From positions 1 to 56,410 of the forward strand of contig CACOHS010000007.1 of the NCBI GenBank assembly GCA_902627055.1: a stretch of 56,410 nt of DNA. Reading direction: 5' to 3'. The stretch is from an uncultured SAR86 cluster bacterium. GTDB taxonomy: Bacteria; Pseudomonadota; Gammaproteobacteria; Magnimaribacterales; D2472. A model generated the notes under the pieces. That model had not been told where the DNA came from and did no database searches. It saw only the letters and a program-made list of their open reading frames with translations. A program made the translations under genes and the position numbers. Shown here one piece after another: positions 54,265-56,410 of this stretch (the stretch's first letter is position 1; each line of letters starts with the position of its first letter).

Positions 54265-56049
54265 TTGAATGTTTTGAATTCTTCTAATATCTCAACTCTT
54301 GAGTTCGATGTGCTAGTCATTGGTGGCGGTGGTTCAGGGATGAGAACTTCCCTAGAGTTAGCAAAATCTGGACTAAAAACAGCTGTTGTTTCAAAAGTTT
54401 TTCCAACTAGATCTCACACTGTCTCAGCTCAAGGAGGCATAACTTGTGCAATTGCCAGTGCTGACCCTCAAGATGATTGGCGTTGGCATATGTACGATAC
54501 TGTTAAAGGGTCAGATTACATTGGAGATCAAGATGCTATAGAGTACATGTGTTCTGAAGGGCCAAAAGCAGTTTTTGAACTTGAGCATATGGGATTACCA
54601 TTTTCTAGAACTGAAAATGGTCGAATTTATCAACGGCCATTTGGCGGTCAGTCAAAGGATTTTGGAAAAGGTGGTCAGGCAGCTCGAACATGTGCTGCTG
54701 CAGATAGAACAGGACATGCTCTGTTGCACACCCTATACCAGAACAATGTAAAAGAAGGATCTAATTTTCTAAATGAATGGTTTGCAGTTGATTTGGTACT
54801 AAATCAATTAAAAGAAGTTACAGGAGTTATTGCATTTTCTATTGAGTCAGGAGAGGTTGCCTATTTAAAAGCTCAAGCAACTGTTCTAGCAACTGGAGGT
54901 GCTGGCAGGATATATTCTTCAACAACAAATGCGCTCATAAATACCGGAGATGGTCTTGGAATGTCTCTAAGGGCTGGCATCCCTGCACAAGATATGGAAA
55001 TGTGGCAATTTCATCCGACAGGTATTTATGGTGCTGGATCACTAGTTACAGAGGGATGCAGAGGTGAAGGCGGCTATCTTATAAATAATGATGGAGAAAG
55101 ATTTATGGAACGATATGCACCAAATGCTAAAGATCTTGCCGGAAGAGATGTTGTTGCTCGTTCAATGGTTTTAGAAATTCTCGAAGGCCGAGGATGTGGA
55201 GATGAAAAAGATCATGTATTTTTAAAGCTCGATCATCTTGGCGCAGATGTTTTAAATGCAAAATTACCAGGCATCTGTGAGTTGTCTAGAACTTTTGCGG
55301 CAGTAGATCCAGTTTATGAACCAATACCAGTTGTTCCAACATGTCATTACATGATGGGCGGAACTCCAACAAACATTCATGGCCAAGCATTTAAAATTAG
55401 TAGTTCTAATGATGAATATATTCCAGGGCTTTTTTCAGTTGGAGAGGCTGCATGTGTTTCAGTGCATGGTGCTAACAGACTTGGTGGTAATTCTCTTTTA
55501 GATTTGGTTGTTTTTGGCAGGGCCGCTGGTATTCATATTAATCAAGCTATGAAATCTGGTGGTGGTGTTGCAGATGCAAGCAAAGATGACATTGACAAAG
55601 CTCTCCATAATTTAAATATATTAAATGAATCTTCATCAGGCTTCGAAGTTTCATCAGTAAAAAAAGAACTTCAAGAAGTTATGCAAAATTATTTTGGCGT
55701 ATTTAGAAGAGGCGATTATATGGAGAAAGGTGTTACCGCCTTAAATGATATTCGTGAAAAGATCAAAAATCTTCATTTAAAAGATAAAAGTGCTGCGTTT
55801 AATACAAATAGAGTAGAGGCTATAGAGCTGCAAAACTTGTTCGAGGTTGCTGAGGCGACTGCAATTTCTTCTCTTCAAAGAACTGAGAGTAGAGGGGCGC
55901 ATGCAAGAGAGGATTATCCTGATCGAGACGATGAAAATTGGTTATGTCATTCTTTATATGACCCGACAACAAAAATTTTAGGTAAAAGGCATGTAAATTT
56001 TGAGCCTTCTCAAGTTGAAGCATTTCCACCTAAAGTAAGAACTTACTAA
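54265..56049 (+). CDS. sdhA: Succinate dehydrogenase flavoprotein subunit SdhA
   Basis: Catalytic FAD subunit of complex II in the TCA cycle. [18 protein letters not shown] is the dinucleotide-binding loop, [12 protein letters not shown] carries the His that holds FAD covalently, [22 protein letters not shown] and the capping region hold active-site residues, and [14 protein letters not shown] and [21 protein letters not shown] follow. Length 594 is near the E. coli 588. The start is TTG at 54265 with GGAG 8-11 nt upstream. Confidence 0.97.
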   Translation: MNVLNSSNISTLEFDVLVIGGGGSGMRTSLELAKSGLKTAVVSKVFPTRSHTVSAQGGITCAIASADPQDDWRWHMYDTVKGSDYIGDQDAIEYMCSEGPKAVFELEHMGLPFSRTENGRIYQRPFGGQSKDFGKGGQAARTCAAADRTGHALLHTLYQNNVKEGSNFLNEWFAVDLVLNQLKEVTGVIAFSIESGEVAYLKAQATVLATGGAGRIYSSTTNALINTGDGLGMSLRAGIPAQDMEMWQFHPTGIYGAGSLVTEGCRGEGGYLINNDGERFMERYAPNAKDLAGRDVVARSMVLEILEGRGCGDEKDHVFLKLDHLGADVLNAKLPGICELSRTFAAVDPVYEPIPVVPTCHYMMGGTPTNIHGQAFKISSSNDEYIPGLFSVGEAACVSVHGANRLGGNSLLDLVVFGRAAGIHINQAMKSGGGVADASKDDIDKALHNLNILNESSSGFEVSSVKKELQEVMQNYFGVFRRGDYMEKGVTALNDIREKIKNLHLKDKSAAFNTNRVEAIELQNLFEVAEATAISSLQRTESRGAHAREDYPDRDDENWLCHSLYDPTTKILGKRHVNFEPSQVEAFPPKVRTY

Positions 56050-56058
56050 GAATAAATA

Positions 56059-56410
56059 ATGACACTTAGCATAAATATTTACAGATATAACCCAGAAAAG
56101 GACAAATTTCCTTATATGCAAAGTTTTGAATTTGAAAAGCCTAAGAGAGATATTATGGTCTTAGAATTGCTCAATCAGCTGAAAGAAAAAGATCCTACAA
56201 TTTCATACAGACGCTCTTGTAGAGAAGGAGTTTGTGGCTCCGATGGAATGAACATAAATGGAAAAAATGGTTTAGCTTGCATCACACCATTATCATCAGT
56301 GATCAAAAAAAATAAGCTAGATCTTCGACCGTTACCAGGCCTTCCTGTTGTTAGGGACTTAGTTGTAGACATGACTGAGTTTTACGCCCAATATGAAAAG
56401 ATTAAGCCAT
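56059..56410 (+). CDS. sdhB: Succinate dehydrogenase iron-sulfur subunit SdhB (3' end outside window)
   Basis: The first 117 residues of SdhB run off the right edge. The N-terminal [2Fe-2S] domain is visible, with SCREGVCGSDGMNINGKNG followed by LAC: Cys, Cys, Asp and Cys in the same places as in E. coli SdhB, where one ligand is Asp. DLRPLPGLPVVRDLVVDM follows. The cluster-binding C-terminal half lies beyond the window. It starts 9 nt after sdhA, completing sdhCDAB order. Confidence 0.95.
   Translation, partial: MTLSINIYRYNPEKDKFPYMQSFEFEKPKRDIMVLELLNQLKEKDPTISYRRSCREGVCGSDGMNINGKNGLACITPLSSVIKKNKLDLRPLPGLPVVRDLVVDMTEFYAQYEKIKP

Overview
The window is a gene-dense, AT-rich stretch (roughly one third G+C by eye) of a bacterial chromosome. 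Gene orders are those of Gammaproteobacteria: the dcw cell-wall cluster, surE-pcm-nlpD, aspS-yebC-[ruv locus]-ybgC-tolQRAB-pal-cpoB-tRNA-Lys, dapA-bamC-purC, the isc operon, and ndk-rlmN-rodZ-ispG-hisS-yfgM-bamB-der. Very short spacers, start/stop overlaps of 1-11 nt, many TTG/GTG starts and several proteins shorter than their relatives point to a streamlined genome. A marine lineage such as SAR86 would fit, but that is inference. I see no insertion sequence, prophage, CRISPR array or rRNA. No gap between genes exceeds 300 bases; the longest is 176 bases, before sdhC.

Layout. 1-10125: peptidoglycan precursor and division genes murE(partial)-murF-mraY-murD-ftsW-murG-murC-ddl-ftsQ-ftsA, with no ftsZ/lpxC after ftsA. 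10205-14821: rpsF-rpsR-rplI, dnaB, alr and a di-iron carboxylate protein. 14882-22848: pyrG-kdsA-eno-ftsB-ispDF (fused)-surE-pcm-popT(DUF368)-nlpD. 22845-23995, minus strand: two small secreted proteins of unknown function and the 7Fe ferredoxin fdxA. 24136-27681: recA with an SOS box, a thiolase, and proS (minus) lacking the usual editing insertion. 27735-35514: fmdB-type protein, aspS, yebC, an Hjc-like nuclease where ruvCAB would be, ybgC, then tolQRAB-pal-cpoB and tRNA-Lys. 35647-42619: NTT-like transporter, bepA (minus), PerM-type permease, bcp (minus), dapA, bamC, purC. 42646-45655: iscR-iscS-iscU-iscA-fdx-iscX without hscBA. 45691-53321: ndk-rlmN-rodZ-ispG-hisS-yfgM-bamB-der. 53498-56410: sdhC-sdhD-sdhA-sdhB(partial).

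Together the genes cover envelope building (peptidoglycan precursors, KDO, undecaprenyl phosphate recycling, Tol-Pal, BamB/BamC/BepA), isoprenoid synthesis (IspDF, IspG, which needs Fe-S clusters), Fe-S cluster assembly and its users (SdhB, RlmN, IspG, FdxA), translation (ProRS, AspRS, HisRS, ribosomal proteins) and DNA maintenance (RecA, DnaB, the candidate resolvase).

Most unusual points: (1) fdx has no standard start codon over its conserved N-terminus, and a run of ten A bases at the end of iscA, containing an A AAA AAA slippery heptamer, would fuse IscA to Fdx by a -1 shift; (2) an Hjc-like PD-(D/E)xK nuclease occupies the ruvCAB locus; (3) MurD lacks the segment carrying the conserved HNxxN motif; (4) the iscR promoter overlaps a close match to the IscR type 1 site and predicts a leaderless mRNA; (5) nlpD is not followed by rpoS, and the isc operon lacks hscBA.
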